From Candidatus Nealsonbacteria bacterium CG08_land_8_20_14_0_20_36_22 (GTDB lineage Bacteria > Patescibacteriota > Minisyncoccia > Minisyncoccales > GWA2-38-27): 19,382 nt of DNA. The first letter of the stretch is position 1. Every line of letters begins with the position of its first letter. The notes below the pieces were generated by a model that had not been told where the DNA came from, did no database searches, and saw only the letters and a list, made by a program, of their open reading frames with translations. The position numbers and the translations under genes were made by a program. The stretch spans positions 1 through 19,382 of the forward strand of contig PEYC01000041.1 of the NCBI GenBank assembly GCA_002774555.1. Reading direction: 5' to 3'. Of this stretch, positions 1 through 6,801 are shown piece by piece.

Positions 1-1541
1 TCTTTCATAATCTCTTTGCTTATACCTTCAACTTTAACATCCATCTGAAGAGCAGTGATTCCTTGTCTGGTGCCTGCCACTTTAAAATCCATATCTCCAT
101 AATGATCTTCCGGTCCTTGAATATCTGTCAAAACCTGAGCTCCTGCCAAACCCATAGCTATGCCAGCTGCCGGCCTTTTAATCGGCACGCCGGCATCCAT
201 TAAGGCCAAAGAAGAACTGGAAACAGAAGCCATAGAAGTTGAACCGTTAGAAGACAATATTTCGGTAACCACCCTCATTGTATAGGGGAACTCGTCAAAA
301 TTAGGAATCAAAGGAAGTAAGGCCTTTTCAACTAACATTCCGTGGCCAATTTCTCTTCTGCCCGGGCCCCTCAGGGGTTTAACCTCTCCGCTAGAATAAG
401 GAGGAAAATTGTAATGGTGCATAAAACGTTTCTTGCAAACGATTTCCATTCCTTCTAATAATTGCTGGTCGCCCGGCGCGCCGAGAGTTAAAATAGATAA
501 GGCCTTGGTTTGGCCTCGGCAAAATAAACCTGAACCATGGGTCCGCGGCAAAAGTCCTGCCTGGCAATCGAGCTTTCTAATTTCATCTAATTTCCTATTA
601 TCCGGCCTCTTTTTATATTTTATAATACTTTGATGAAACAATCTATCAATCTCCCGGATAAAAAGGTTTTCAACATATTGTTTTCTGTCTTCTCCCGTAA
701 AAGAGATTAACTCCTTTTTTAATTGCTCGAGCTCGTTTCCCCTCTGGTTTTTGTTTTTTTGGTAAAATGCCTTTTCTAATTTATCTCCTAAAAATTTTCT
801 TATTTCTCTTTCTAAGGACTCATCTGGGGCCGGAATTGCTAAAACCAATTTTTCTTTGCCGACTTTCTGTCGTATTTTTTTCTGGAAATTAATTATTTCT
901 TTTAAATATTTCTCGGCAAAATCAAAAGCCTGGCAAACAGTTTTCTCCGATGATTCTTCAAGATTGCCTTCAAGCATATTAATTAAGAGCTCGTTGTCTT
1001 TTTCTACACTGCTGAAAATAATATCTGTACCATTGGCTCCTCTTTCTTCATAGGTTGGATTTAAGACAAATTTTCCATCTTTCTGACAAATTCGCACTGC
1101 TCCAAGAGGGCCTAACCAGGGAATATCAGAAATAAAAAGAGCAGTGGAAGCTGCAAGCAACCCAAGAATATCAGGGTCATTCTCAGCGTCCCAGGAAAGA
1201 ACAGTAGTAATTACCTGCACTTCCTTTGCCATTTCTTTGGGAAATCTCGGCCTAATAGCCCGGTCAATCAGCCGGGAATTACAAATTGCTTCATCAGAAG
1301 GCCGACCCTCTCTTTTAATATAACGAGGTCCCTTGATTTTGCCGGCAGCATAATATCTTTCCTGGTATTCAACAGTTAAGGGAAAAAAACCAAGCCCTTC
1401 TTTGTCTTCCTGACTCATTACGCAAGTGGCTAAAACCAAAGTATCGCCTAAACTTACCAAAGCGCTAGCATTGGCCTGTTCGGCTAAATCATTTATTTCA
1501 ACTTTTAGTTTTTTTTCTCCGAGTTTTAATTCAAACTTCAT
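1..1541 (-). CDS. pnp: Polyribonucleotide nucleotidyltransferase (PNPase), C-terminus outside window
   Basis: Phosphorolytic 3'-to-5' exoribonuclease of mRNA decay that releases nucleoside diphosphates. I translated the minus strand from ATG 1541-1539 and found an uninterrupted frame of 513 codons to the window edge. It covers both RNase PH-like domains. The signature GPEDHYGDMDFKVAGT lies at about residues 476-491, and Asp479 and Asp485 match by spacing the catalytic Asp486/Asp492 of the E. coli enzyme. Family proteins are about 700 aa, so the C-terminal KH and S1 RNA-binding domains should lie left of position 1. The gene is last of a chain after rpsO and a NYN-domain gene, 13 nt downstream of the latter. 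No clear Shine-Dalgarno sequence precedes the ATG. The identification is firm; only the missing end is unknown. Confidence 0.96.
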   Translation of the reverse strand, partial: MKFELKLGEKKLKVEINDLAEQANASALVSLGDTLVLATCVMSQEDKEGLGFFPLTVEYQERYYAAGKIKGPRYIKREGRPSDEAICNSRLIDRAIRPRFPKEMAKEVQVITTVLSWDAENDPDILGLLAASTALFISDIPWLGPLGAVRICQKDGKFVLNPTYEERGANGTDIIFSSVEKDNELLINMLEGNLEESSEKTVCQAFDFAEKYLKEIINFQKKIRQKVGKEKLVLAIPAPDESLEREIRKFLGDKLEKAFYQKNKNQRGNELEQLKKELISFTGEDRKQYVENLFIREIDRLFHQSIIKYKKRPDNRKLDEIRKLDCQAGLLPRTHGSGLFCRGQTKALSILTLGAPGDQQLLEGMEIVCKKRFMHHYNFPPYSSGEVKPLRGPGRREIGHGMLVEKALLPLIPNFDEFPYTMRVVTEILSSNGSTSMASVSSSSLALMDAGVPIKRPAAGIAMGLAGAQVLTDIQGPEDHYGDMDFKVAGTRQGITALQMDVKVEGISKEIMK

Positions 1542-1554
1542 AATTATTTCTTTA

Positions 1555-2058
1555 TTATTTCTTTAAAAGATATTTCTTCGGTGACCCTTCCAAGTCAATA
1601 AATTCGTCTGCTATCTCTTTTAATTTGCCGGAAGACGACCTGCCAAAAGCAATAACCTCTACTCTTTTGCCTTGGTTTTTTAGATATTCAACTAAATAAA
1701 CAAAATCACCATCTCCAGAGACAAGAACTAAAGTATCAACATTTGGCGCCATTCTTACCGCATCAATAACTATGCCAACATCCCAGTCAGCTTTTTTTTG
1801 GCCGCCGTAAAACTCCTGCAAATCCTTTACTCTTGTCTCAATGCCTAATTTAATCAAAGCATCAAAAAAGGCCTTTTCTTCGCCGGTTTTTGTTTTAACT
1901 ACATAGGCAAAGACCCTGATTAAATTTCTATTGCTTACTGCTAATTTTAAAATCTCACCGAAATTCACCCGAGCACTGTAAAGATTTTTAGCCGAGTGAT
2001 AAAGGTTCTGAACATCTATTAATATTCCTACACGTTGTCCGATGTGTTTTATTACCAT
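1555..2058 (-). CDS. NYN-domain (LabA/DUF88-like) putative ribonuclease
   Basis: A 167-aa protein that is almost entirely one NYN domain, a PIN-like nuclease fold. Visible motifs are ILIDVQN with Asp15 and Asn18 near the N-terminus, KKADWDVGIVIDA with Asp91, Asp93 and Asp99, and VSGDGDFVYLV with Asp116 and Asp118. This spacing of acidic residues fits the metal-binding site of LabA/DUF88 family proteins, many of which are suspected RNases. The substrate cannot be read from sequence. The gene starts 4 nt after the rpsO stop and ends 13 nt before pnp, so translation is probably coupled. Its position between a ribosomal protein and an exoribonuclease favours a role in RNA processing or decay; that part is inference. 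No extra RNA-binding domain is visible. Confidence 0.85.
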   Translation of the reverse strand: MVIKHIGQRVGILIDVQNLYHSAKNLYSARVNFGEILKLAVSNRNLIRVFAYVVKTKTGEEKAFFDALIKLGIETRVKDLQEFYGGQKKADWDVGIVIDAVRMAPNVDTLVLVSGDGDFVYLVEYLKNQGKRVEVIAFGRSSSGKLKEIADEFIDLEGSPKKYLLKK

Positions 2059-2062
2059 AAAA

Positions 2063-2329
2063 TTATTTTTTAAGTCCTATCGCCTTGGTAATTTTTTTAT
2101 ACTTTTTTTCGTCTTCTTTCTCTAAATATTTCAAGAGTTTTCTTCTCTTTGAAACCATTTTTAAAAGACCCCTTTTGGAATGAAAATCCTTGGGATTTTT
2201 TTTTAAATGAGAAAGCAATTGCTTAATTTCTTCTGTTAATAAAGCAATCTGAACCTCGGCAGACCCGGTATCTGTCTGGTGTAATTTATAATCCTTTGTT
2301 ATTTTTTCTTTTTCTTTTGGCGTTAACAT
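2063..2329 (-). CDS. rpsO: 30S ribosomal protein S15
   Basis: An 88-aa protein, against 88-89 aa for the family, that binds the central domain of 16S rRNA during assembly of the small subunit platform. Diagnostic stretches are LHQTDTGSAEVQIALLTEEI near residues 17-36, HSKRGLLKMVSKRRKLLKYL near 50-69, and the lysine-rich tail. The rpsO-pnp neighbourhood is widely conserved in bacteria, though here a NYN-domain gene separates the pair. The ATG lies only 7 nt downstream of the mature 3' end of a tRNA-Lys, so there is no space for a conventional leader. Processing of the tRNA would leave an mRNA with at most a 7-nt 5' leader. No Shine-Dalgarno sequence is present. Confidence 0.97.
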   Translation of the reverse strand: MLTPKEKEKITKDYKLHQTDTGSAEVQIALLTEEIKQLLSHLKKNPKDFHSKRGLLKMVSKRRKLLKYLEKEDEKKYKKITKAIGLKK

Positions 2330-2336
2330 AAACTTG

Positions 2337-2409
2337 TGCCCCCATCAGGACTCGAACCTGAAACCAATTGCTTAAGAGGCAAGTGCTCTGCCAATTGAGC
2401 TATGGGGGC
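2337..2409 (-). tRNA. tRNA-Lys (anticodon CTT)
   Basis: I folded a 73-nt cloverleaf by eye on the minus strand. The acceptor stem is GCCCCCA/TGGGGGC with discriminator A. The D arm is GCTC/GAGC with loop AATTGGCA. The anticodon loop is CTCTTAA, so the anticodon is CTT at 2376-2374, reading AAG lysine codons. The T arm is TCAGG/CCTGA with loop TTCGAGT. The top anticodon-stem pair (27-43) is a C-U mismatch, leaving four good pairs. CCA is not encoded: the discriminator is followed by CAA, so CCA must be added enzymatically. The gene sits 3 nt after the stop of a pilin gene and 7 nt before rpsO, so it probably belongs to a mixed tRNA/mRNA transcript. Confidence 0.95.
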
Positions 2410-2412
2410 AAA

Positions 2413-2835
2413 TTATTGGCAGTTAATAATAAACCATTTGTCTGGCCCGGTTAATCTAAGGCCGAAGTCCGACAAACCAATTATTACAAAAAATGTATTT
2501 ATGAGCGCCCAGGCGCCGTATATTATTAAAAGACCTATGGTAATTGCCGTAAATAATCTCTTGGCTTGAGAAATCGTTTCCGGTTTGCCGAAAGCAAAAA
2601 TATACATAAATCCGCCGATAGCAATCATTAGAGCGGCTAAAACCGGCACAATTTTAAATAAGAGAAAATCTAATACTCTGTCAATCATCACAAAAATATC
2701 GCACAGTTCACACGGGCAACTAGGAACATTCCCGCAAGGAACCAATCCTTCGGTCGGACAATTGGTGCCACCGGCCAAAACTAAAATGGGCAAAAACAAT
2801 AAATTTAAAAAAATTACTAAAATTATTTTTTTCAT
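2413..2835 (-). CDS. T4SS pilin-like (VirB2/TrbC-type) small membrane protein
   Basis: A 140-aa protein with a hydrophobic N-terminal segment (about residues 4-21) ending in LVLAGG, which resembles a signal peptide. A short Cys-rich stretch follows (PCGNVPSCPCELC, residues 33-45), then two membrane helices at about 54-83 and 91-117 separated by FGKPETISQAKR. The two-helix hairpin with a GKP loop matches the pilin-like domain of VirB2/TrbC-type proteins common in Patescibacteria, and it is the same layout seen at the N-termini of the three large proteins at 13573-17916. It probably supplies a pilus or secretion-channel subunit. It stands outside the main T4SS operon, directly upstream of tRNA-Lys and rpsO. 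It starts 8 nt after a good -10 element. Confidence 0.8.
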   Translation of the reverse strand: MKKIILVIFLNLLFLPILVLAGGTNCPTEGLVPCGNVPSCPCELCDIFVMIDRVLDFLLFKIVPVLAALMIAIGGFMYIFAFGKPETISQAKRLFTAITIGLLIIYGAWALINTFFVIIGLSDFGLRLTGPDKWFIINCQ

Positions 2836-2843
2836 CTTTTTAT

Positions 2844-2872
2844 ATCATAGCAAATAAACAAAAAAAGAACAA
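2844..2872 (-). promoter_or_regulatory. Promoter of the pilin-tRNA-rpsO unit
   Basis: Minus strand: -35 TTGTTC (2872-2867), 17-bp spacer, -10 TATGAT (2849-2844), with TGC just before the -10 as in extended -10 promoters. The -10 ends 8 nt before the pilin ATG, so the transcript would be nearly leaderless. The -35 lies in the right arm of the upstream terminator hairpin. Confidence 0.5.
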
Positions 2873-2885
2873 TATTGCAATGTTC
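2860..2885 (-). terminator. Rho-independent terminator after the M23 peptidase gene
   Basis: On the minus strand GAACA pairs with TGTTC around a 9-nt centre, followed by seven T (2866-2860). It lies 28 nt past the stop of the peptidase gene. The stem is short (5 bp), so it is moderate in strength. Confidence 0.55.
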
Positions 2886-2912
2886 TCTGTTTTTTGTTTT
2901 CTGTTTTCTGAA

Positions 2913-3941
2913 TTAATTTGCAAATGGGTTTCTCGCACCGCGAACTTCAAAATGAACATGGCAACCAGTGGAATGGCCGGCGCCCGGCATGCCTGGTTTT
3001 CCTCCCATAATTGCTATAATATCGCCCTGGGAAACCGTTTGGCCAGGAACAACTAAACTGTTTTGAATATGGCCGTACGTTGTCACCACTCCGTTAGGAT
3101 GCAAAATATTAAGATAATTACCAATCCCGCCATTCCAACCGTATCTTATTGTTTGGACAGTGCCGCTAGCCGCAGCATAAAGCGGATCTCCGCATTTTCC
3201 TCCGAAATCAATAGCATTATACCAGTGAAGACCTTGGGTAATATGACAAGTAGTCTGAGGACAAATAAAATAAGAAGAACCAATGGGAATCTGGGCCTGA
3301 GAAATCGGTTTTGGTTTTGGCGGCATCTTGCCTCCCGGAATAATCAAAATATCGCCTATAAAAATATCTCCTCTGTCAGATAAATTATTAAAGGCAATAA
3401 TTTCTTCAACCTTGCCTTTGTAGGTCTCAGCGAGCTCGCTTAAAACATCGCCCTTCTTCACATAATAGATTATTCCAGAAACCAGCGGAATTATTAATTT
3501 TTGGCCGGGCTTAATTAGGGACTTGCTGTTTAAATCATTAGCCCAGAGAATTGTTTCAAGAGAAATATTGTATTTTGCGGCTATTGAAAGAAGCGTGTCG
3601 CCTGATTCCACAAGATATTCAATGATTCCATTACTTTCGCTTTCAATACCCGAACCGCTCTCATCAATCTCAACACCTCCTAAAATGCTTCCCAAAACCT
3701 GGGGGGTAACGCTTGTAGGAGGGGTAACCCCGAGCAAACTATTTTCCTGGATAAAACTCATTTTCGGCGATTCTCTAACAAAATTCTTTATTGGCTCGGC
3801 AAATAGGTTTTGGTGAGAAGAATTATTCGCTTTCTCTGTTATTAAAATAGGCTCTAAATTAAACATAGAGCCAAAAACAAAACCTCCAAACAAAAAAGCA
3901 ATTAAAATTGCAATTATACTGAAAAAGACCTGCTTTTCCAT
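2913..3941 (-). CDS. LysM-LysM-M23 peptidoglycan peptidase
   Basis: A 342-aa exported cell-wall hydrolase. An N-terminal membrane anchor (residues 5-25) is followed by a Ser/Pro-rich linker, two LysM peptidoglycan-binding modules (about 109-153, VESGDTLLSIAAKY; about 158-202, VKKGDVLSELAETY), and a C-terminal M23 (LytM/NlpD-type) domain from about 234. Zinc and catalytic residues appear intact: His239 and Asp245 in LHWYNAIDFG, His291 in TTYGH, and His328/His330 in CHVHFEV. A catalytically active endopeptidase is therefore likely, not a degenerate NlpD-like activator. Likely roles are wall remodelling during division or opening a path for the secretion apparatus; both are inference. It diverges from rsmA and has its own promoter and terminator. 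Confidence 0.92.
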   Translation of the reverse strand: MEKQVFFSIIAILIAFLFGGFVFGSMFNLEPILITEKANNSSHQNLFAEPIKNFVRESPKMSFIQENSLLGVTPPTSVTPQVLGSILGGVEIDESGSGIESESNGIIEYLVESGDTLLSIAAKYNISLETILWANDLNSKSLIKPGQKLIIPLVSGIIYYVKKGDVLSELAETYKGKVEEIIAFNNLSDRGDIFIGDILIIPGGKMPPKPKPISQAQIPIGSSYFICPQTTCHITQGLHWYNAIDFGGKCGDPLYAAASGTVQTIRYGWNGGIGNYLNILHPNGVVTTYGHIQNSLVVPGQTVSQGDIIAIMGGKPGMPGAGHSTGCHVHFEVRGARNPFAN

Positions 3942-3951
3942 ATATTCATCT

Positions 3952-3979
3952 TTTATACCTCATCCAAAAAAAAGGTCAA
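3952..3979 (-). promoter_or_regulatory. Sigma70-type promoter of the M23 peptidase gene
   Basis: Minus strand: -35 TTGACC (3979-3974), 16-bp spacer including eight T, -10 TATAAA (3957-3952). The -10 ends 10 nt before the ATG, so the leader would be only a few nucleotides. A palindromic site lies immediately upstream of the -35. Confidence 0.65.
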
Positions 3980-3984
3980 GAGGG

Positions 3985-4007
3985 TTTTTCCACACCCTGT
4001 GGAGAAA
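3985..4007. promoter_or_regulatory. Palindrome of two inverted DnaA-box-like sites between divergent genes
   Basis: The arms TTTTTCCACA and TGTGGAGAAA (3985-3994 and 3998-4007) flank CCC and match at 9 of 10 positions. TTTTCCACA at 3986-3994 fits the bacterial DnaA-box consensus TTWTNCACA exactly; the opposite arm, TTCTCCACA, differs at one base. It lies between the M23 -35 and the rsmA -10, so a bound protein could affect both genes. A site for another dimeric regulator is equally possible. Confidence 0.45.
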
Positions 4008-4016
4008 GCAATGGTA

Positions 4017-4025
4017 TGGTAGAAT
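4017..4025 (+). promoter_or_regulatory. Extended -10 promoter of rsmA
   Basis: TGG followed by TAGAAT (4020-4025) forms an extended -10 element without a recognisable -35. Six bases (TAGATA) separate it from the rsmA ATG, so transcription would begin at or next to the start codon. Confidence 0.45.
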
Positions 4026-4031
4026 TAGATA

Positions 4032-4826
4032 ATGTTCAATATCAAACCCTCAAAACATCTTGGCCAGAATTTCTTGATTGACAGAAATATTGTTAAAAAA
4101 GTTATCAAAGCGGCTAATCTAAAATCAACAGATATTATTTTAGAAATTGGTCCTGGGCTCGGCGCTCTAACCAAAGAATTAGTTAAAAAAGTAAAACAGG
4201 TAATTGCTTATGAAAAAGACCCGAGAATGTGTCAAATCCTCAAAAAATCTCTGAAAAATTACAAAAACATAGAAATTGTAAACGGAGATGTTTTAAAATT
4301 TGAAATTATAAAATTATTTAAAAATTTAAAATTAAAAATTATAAATTATAAAGTGGTATCTAATCTTCCTTTCTATATTACTGCTCCTATAATTAGGAAA
4401 TTTTTAGAAGCCAAAAATTCGCCGAAAGAAATGGTTTTGCTTGTCCAAAAAGAGGTTGCTCAACGAATTTGTGCGAGACCCCCTGATATGAATTTGCTGG
4501 CAATATCTGTCCAGTTCTACGCCAAACCAGAAATAATTTCTTATGTTTCCAAAAAGTCATTCTGGCCTATCCCTAAAGTGGACTCGGCAATAATTAAAAT
4601 AGTCCCCCAGAAAAAATATAATGTTAATAAAGATTTGTTTTTCAAAATCGTTAAAGCAGGATTTTCCCAGCCCAGAAAACAACTTGCTAATAATTTATCA
4701 AAAATGCTAAAATTAAATAAACAGGAGATTAGCTCCTTGCTTTTGAAAAATAATATCAAACCAACCCTTCGAGCCGAAGCTTTGACTATTAAGGATTGGA
4801 TTTTATTAACTAAAGTGTTAAAATAA
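4032..4826 (+). CDS. rsmA: 16S rRNA (adenine1518/1519-N6)-dimethyltransferase RsmA (KsgA)
   Basis: Transfers four methyl groups from SAM to two adjacent adenines near the 3' end of 16S rRNA during late 30S assembly. The 264-aa protein has the family N-terminus KHLGQNFLID (residues 8-17), SAM motif I EIGPGLGALT (38-47), an acidic EKD at 61-63, GDVL at 85-88, and the target-adenine motif NLPF (111-114; NLPY in many homologues). The C-terminal helical domain includes PRKQLANNL. Length is normal for the family. It is the first gene of a plus-strand unit: its stop lies 4 nt before the VirB6-like gene, which couples a ribosome maturation enzyme to a secretion gene. The start codon has no Shine-Dalgarno sequence and fits near-leaderless initiation. 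Confidence 0.96.
   Translation: MFNIKPSKHLGQNFLIDRNIVKKVIKAANLKSTDIILEIGPGLGALTKELVKKVKQVIAYEKDPRMCQILKKSLKNYKNIEIVNGDVLKFEIIKLFKNLKLKIINYKVVSNLPFYITAPIIRKFLEAKNSPKEMVLLVQKEVAQRICARPPDMNLLAISVQFYAKPEIISYVSKKSFWPIPKVDSAIIKIVPQKKYNVNKDLFFKIVKAGFSQPRKQLANNLSKMLKLNKQEISSLLLKNNIKPTLRAEALTIKDWILLTKVLK
4819..4824 (+). promoter_or_regulatory. Possible internal promoter (-10) for the VirB6-like gene
   Basis: TGTTAAAAT at the end of rsmA contains a TGn-TAAAAT extended -10 (4819-4824), 6 nt before the next ATG, with TTGGAT 17 bp upstream as a weak -35. Its position relative to the ATG copies that of the other promoters here. AT-richness makes chance matches common. Confidence 0.25.
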
Positions 4827-4830
4827 TTCA

Positions 4831-6285
4831 ATGTTAAGAAAAATAAAAAAGTTTCTCATCCCTGCCTTGCTTATCCTCTCCGGGATTTCTTATCCTTCAG
4901 TTTCTTTTGCTTCCTGGAAAGGACTTGGCAGCTGGACAGCCACTCGGCTTATCTACTATCCTTCTATATTGCTGGTTAAAATTGGTGTTTTTTTTGCAGG
5001 ATTAGCCGGTTCTCTTTTAAACTGGGTTTTAAGCCCTGGTTTTATCAAATTCTCTTACACAAACCCGGCAAATAATCCAGTAATTGAAACCGGCCTTGGT
5101 GTTACCAGAGGTTTTGTCAATATGCTTTTGGTTTTGGTTTTGGTTTATATTGCCATTGCCACTATTTTGCGTTTGGCTGGTTATGAAACAAAAAAACTAT
5201 TAGTTACTTTTATCATTGTTGCTCTTTTAGTAAACTTTGCCCCGGTTATCTGCGGACTGATTGTTGACGCTTCAAATATCGTAATGAACTTTTTTGTTCA
5301 GGACTTAAAAGCCGATGCTTTTGGCAAATTTATGGGCAGAAAAGTTTCAGGCCTAAGCTCTGGCTTTGACGAAGAAAGCGACTGGGATAAAATTTGGCAA
5401 ATTGTTATCCAGCTTGCTGTTATGGTTCCTTTTTTATTTGTTTTAACCTTTATTCTGCTTCTTTTCACCCTTATTTTTATACTTAGATATGTTGTTATCT
5501 GGCTGCTGGTAATTTTGGCTCCCCTAGCTTTTGTCTGCTATATTCTACCGGTTACCAAAAAGTATTTTAAAATGTGGTGGGAACAATTTTTGGCTTGGTC
5601 ATTTATCGGAGTAACTTGCGGGTTCTTCCTTTATTTAGGGCTTTTAATGGTTATGTATATTAAAAACGACCCTTCCACTGTTCCTGTTCTTACTACGGGC
5701 ACAGGCGGGCTCTTTGATTCAATCCTTCCTTACTTTGTTTCTGTGGTATTTCTTGGAATCGGCTTTGTTTTCGGCCTTAAAACCTCAGCCATAGGCGCTA
5801 AAGTAGTCGTTCAGGGCGCTAAAAGAGGAGGAAAAGCAGCGGTTAAAACGACAGCGGATAAGACTTATCGAGGGATAAAGGCCGGTGCCGGGGCAGTACG
5901 CCAAGAAGCTCGGGGAATACGAGATGCATACAGAACAGGGAGAGAAGGGGGGCTTACGCGAATTCAATCAACAAAAGAAACAGCAAGAGTATATTGGCAA
6001 AAAAGAATACGACCATCAGCAGCGCCAATCACGATAGCAGGAAGACAAGTGGCCCCTGGCGGATGGCCAGCGCAAATAGTAAGAGGAATAGCAGCTCCAA
6101 TAAGAATGACGGCGGCTGCCGGAAGAGGAGTTTTATCTGCTGCTAAAGATGTGGCAGTGGCTGGAACAGCTGCCGCCTTCAAAATAAAATCGAAAAAAGG
6201 CATTAAAAAATGTCCTGCTTGCGGAAATACGAAAGTAGCAAAATCGGCAAAAAGCTGTCCAAGCTGTGGCTATGATTTCGAATAA
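4831..6285 (+). CDS. VirB6/TrbL-like T4SS membrane channel protein with C-terminal zinc ribbon
   Basis: A 484-aa polytopic membrane protein. An N-terminal hydrophobic segment ending near SVSFASW resembles a signal peptide (1-28). Membrane helices lie at about 45-67, 93-116, 122-145, 190-218, 219-240, 254-277 and 297-316, with a soluble loop at about 158-188. Residues 320-484 form a basic, Ala/Gly/Arg-rich tail ending in two CxxC pairs, Cys461/464 and Cys476/479, a zinc-ribbon arrangement. The hydrophobic pattern and long tail fit VirB6/TrbL-type inner-membrane components of type IV secretion systems. The zinc ribbon is unusual for that role and could contact DNA, RNA or a partner on the cytoplasmic face; this is inference. 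The gene follows rsmA by 4 nt. Confidence 0.78.
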   Translation: MLRKIKKFLIPALLILSGISYPSVSFASWKGLGSWTATRLIYYPSILLVKIGVFFAGLAGSLLNWVLSPGFIKFSYTNPANNPVIETGLGVTRGFVNMLLVLVLVYIAIATILRLAGYETKKLLVTFIIVALLVNFAPVICGLIVDASNIVMNFFVQDLKADAFGKFMGRKVSGLSSGFDEESDWDKIWQIVIQLAVMVPFLFVLTFILLLFTLIFILRYVVIWLLVILAPLAFVCYILPVTKKYFKMWWEQFLAWSFIGVTCGFFLYLGLLMVMYIKNDPSTVPVLTTGTGGLFDSILPYFVSVVFLGIGFVFGLKTSAIGAKVVVQGAKRGGKAAVKTTADKTYRGIKAGAGAVRQEARGIRDAYRTGREGGLTRIQSTKETARVYWQKRIRPSAAPITIAGRQVAPGGWPAQIVRGIAAPIRMTAAAGRGVLSAAKDVAVAGTAAAFKIKSKKGIKKCPACGNTKVAKSAKSCPSCGYDFE

Positions 6286-6308
6286 TAATATTTTTTCTAT
6301 TTACAATT

Positions 6309-6704
6309 ATGACAAATAATATTGAAGTTCAAAATTTAAAAAAAGAATACCCAGAGTTTTTTAAAAAGCACTCCCCTGAACTTTTAGAGTTTATTTTCTC
6401 TGAAAATACTTCCTCTAAAATTGCTGAAATTTGCTTGGGAAACAAAATAGAAGACGAAGAAAAAATTGAAAAAATTGCTAACCGGACTGTTTCGGCTTTG
6501 TTAGGAGAATTCCCTAAAGAAAATTTGCCGGAAGTTCTTGAAAAGGGGGTAAATTTAGAATTTAAAACCGCAATTGAAATCTCTGAGCAAATTAACCAAT
6601 TAATTTTTTCTCAAATTCCAAAAACCAAACCAGAGAAAATTCAAAAAGGAGAAATCAAAACAGAAAAAGAAAAAATAACTCCCGGGAAAGCCCTTTTCCA
6701 ATAG
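6309..6704 (+). CDS. Small acidic/lysine-rich protein of unknown function, 3' end possibly frameshifted
   Basis: I do not recognise this 131-aa protein. It starts 23 nt after the VirB6-like gene and is probably co-transcribed with it. Residues 1-100 look helical and soluble (KKEYPEFFKKHSPELLEFIF; IANRTVSALLGEFPKE), with no signal peptide or membrane segment. After residue 100 it becomes a Lys/Glu/Pro-rich tail (KTKPEKIQKGEIKTEKEK) that ends abruptly at TAG 6702-6704. In the -1 frame from about 6692 the same Glu/Lys/Pro character continues for about 22 residues (PFPIVEEKPEISTPK and on) to TAA 6758-6760. A one-base indel at the CCCTTTT run would explain this. A cytoplasmic T4SS accessory protein is conceivable from position only. 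Confidence 0.6.
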   Translation: MTNNIEVQNLKKEYPEFFKKHSPELLEFIFSENTSSKIAEICLGNKIEDEEKIEKIANRTVSALLGEFPKENLPEVLEKGVNLEFKTAIEISEQINQLIFSQIPKTKPEKIQKGEIKTEKEKITPGKALFQ

Positions 6705-6768
6705 TAGAAGAAAAACCCGAAATATCTACCCCAAAAAGACATCCGACGAAGGATTATTAAATTAAAAA

Positions 6769-6789
6769 GAGTGACGATAACAGTCACCC
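6769..6789. terminator. Bidirectional terminator between convergent units
   Basis: GAGTGAC and GTCACCC form a 7-bp stem around a 7-nt loop, with one G-U pair when read on the minus strand and one mismatch on the plus strand. Seven T follow on the plus strand (6790-6796) and five T on the minus strand (6768-6764). It ends the VirB6-like unit from the left and the SPFH gene from the right. Confidence 0.7.
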
Positions 6790-6801
6790 TTTTTTTATTT
6801 T

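Noticed and set aside
2337..2409. tRNA-Lys as an integration site for a mobile element
   Set aside because: No integrase gene and no repeated tRNA 3' end nearby; the flanking genes are rpsO and a pilin gene in a tight operon.
6691..6697. Programmed -1 frameshift at CCCTTTT
   Set aside because: The heptamer resembles X-XXY-YYZ, but the zero frame reads GCC CTT TTC, the wrong phase for tandem slippage; an indel explains it better.
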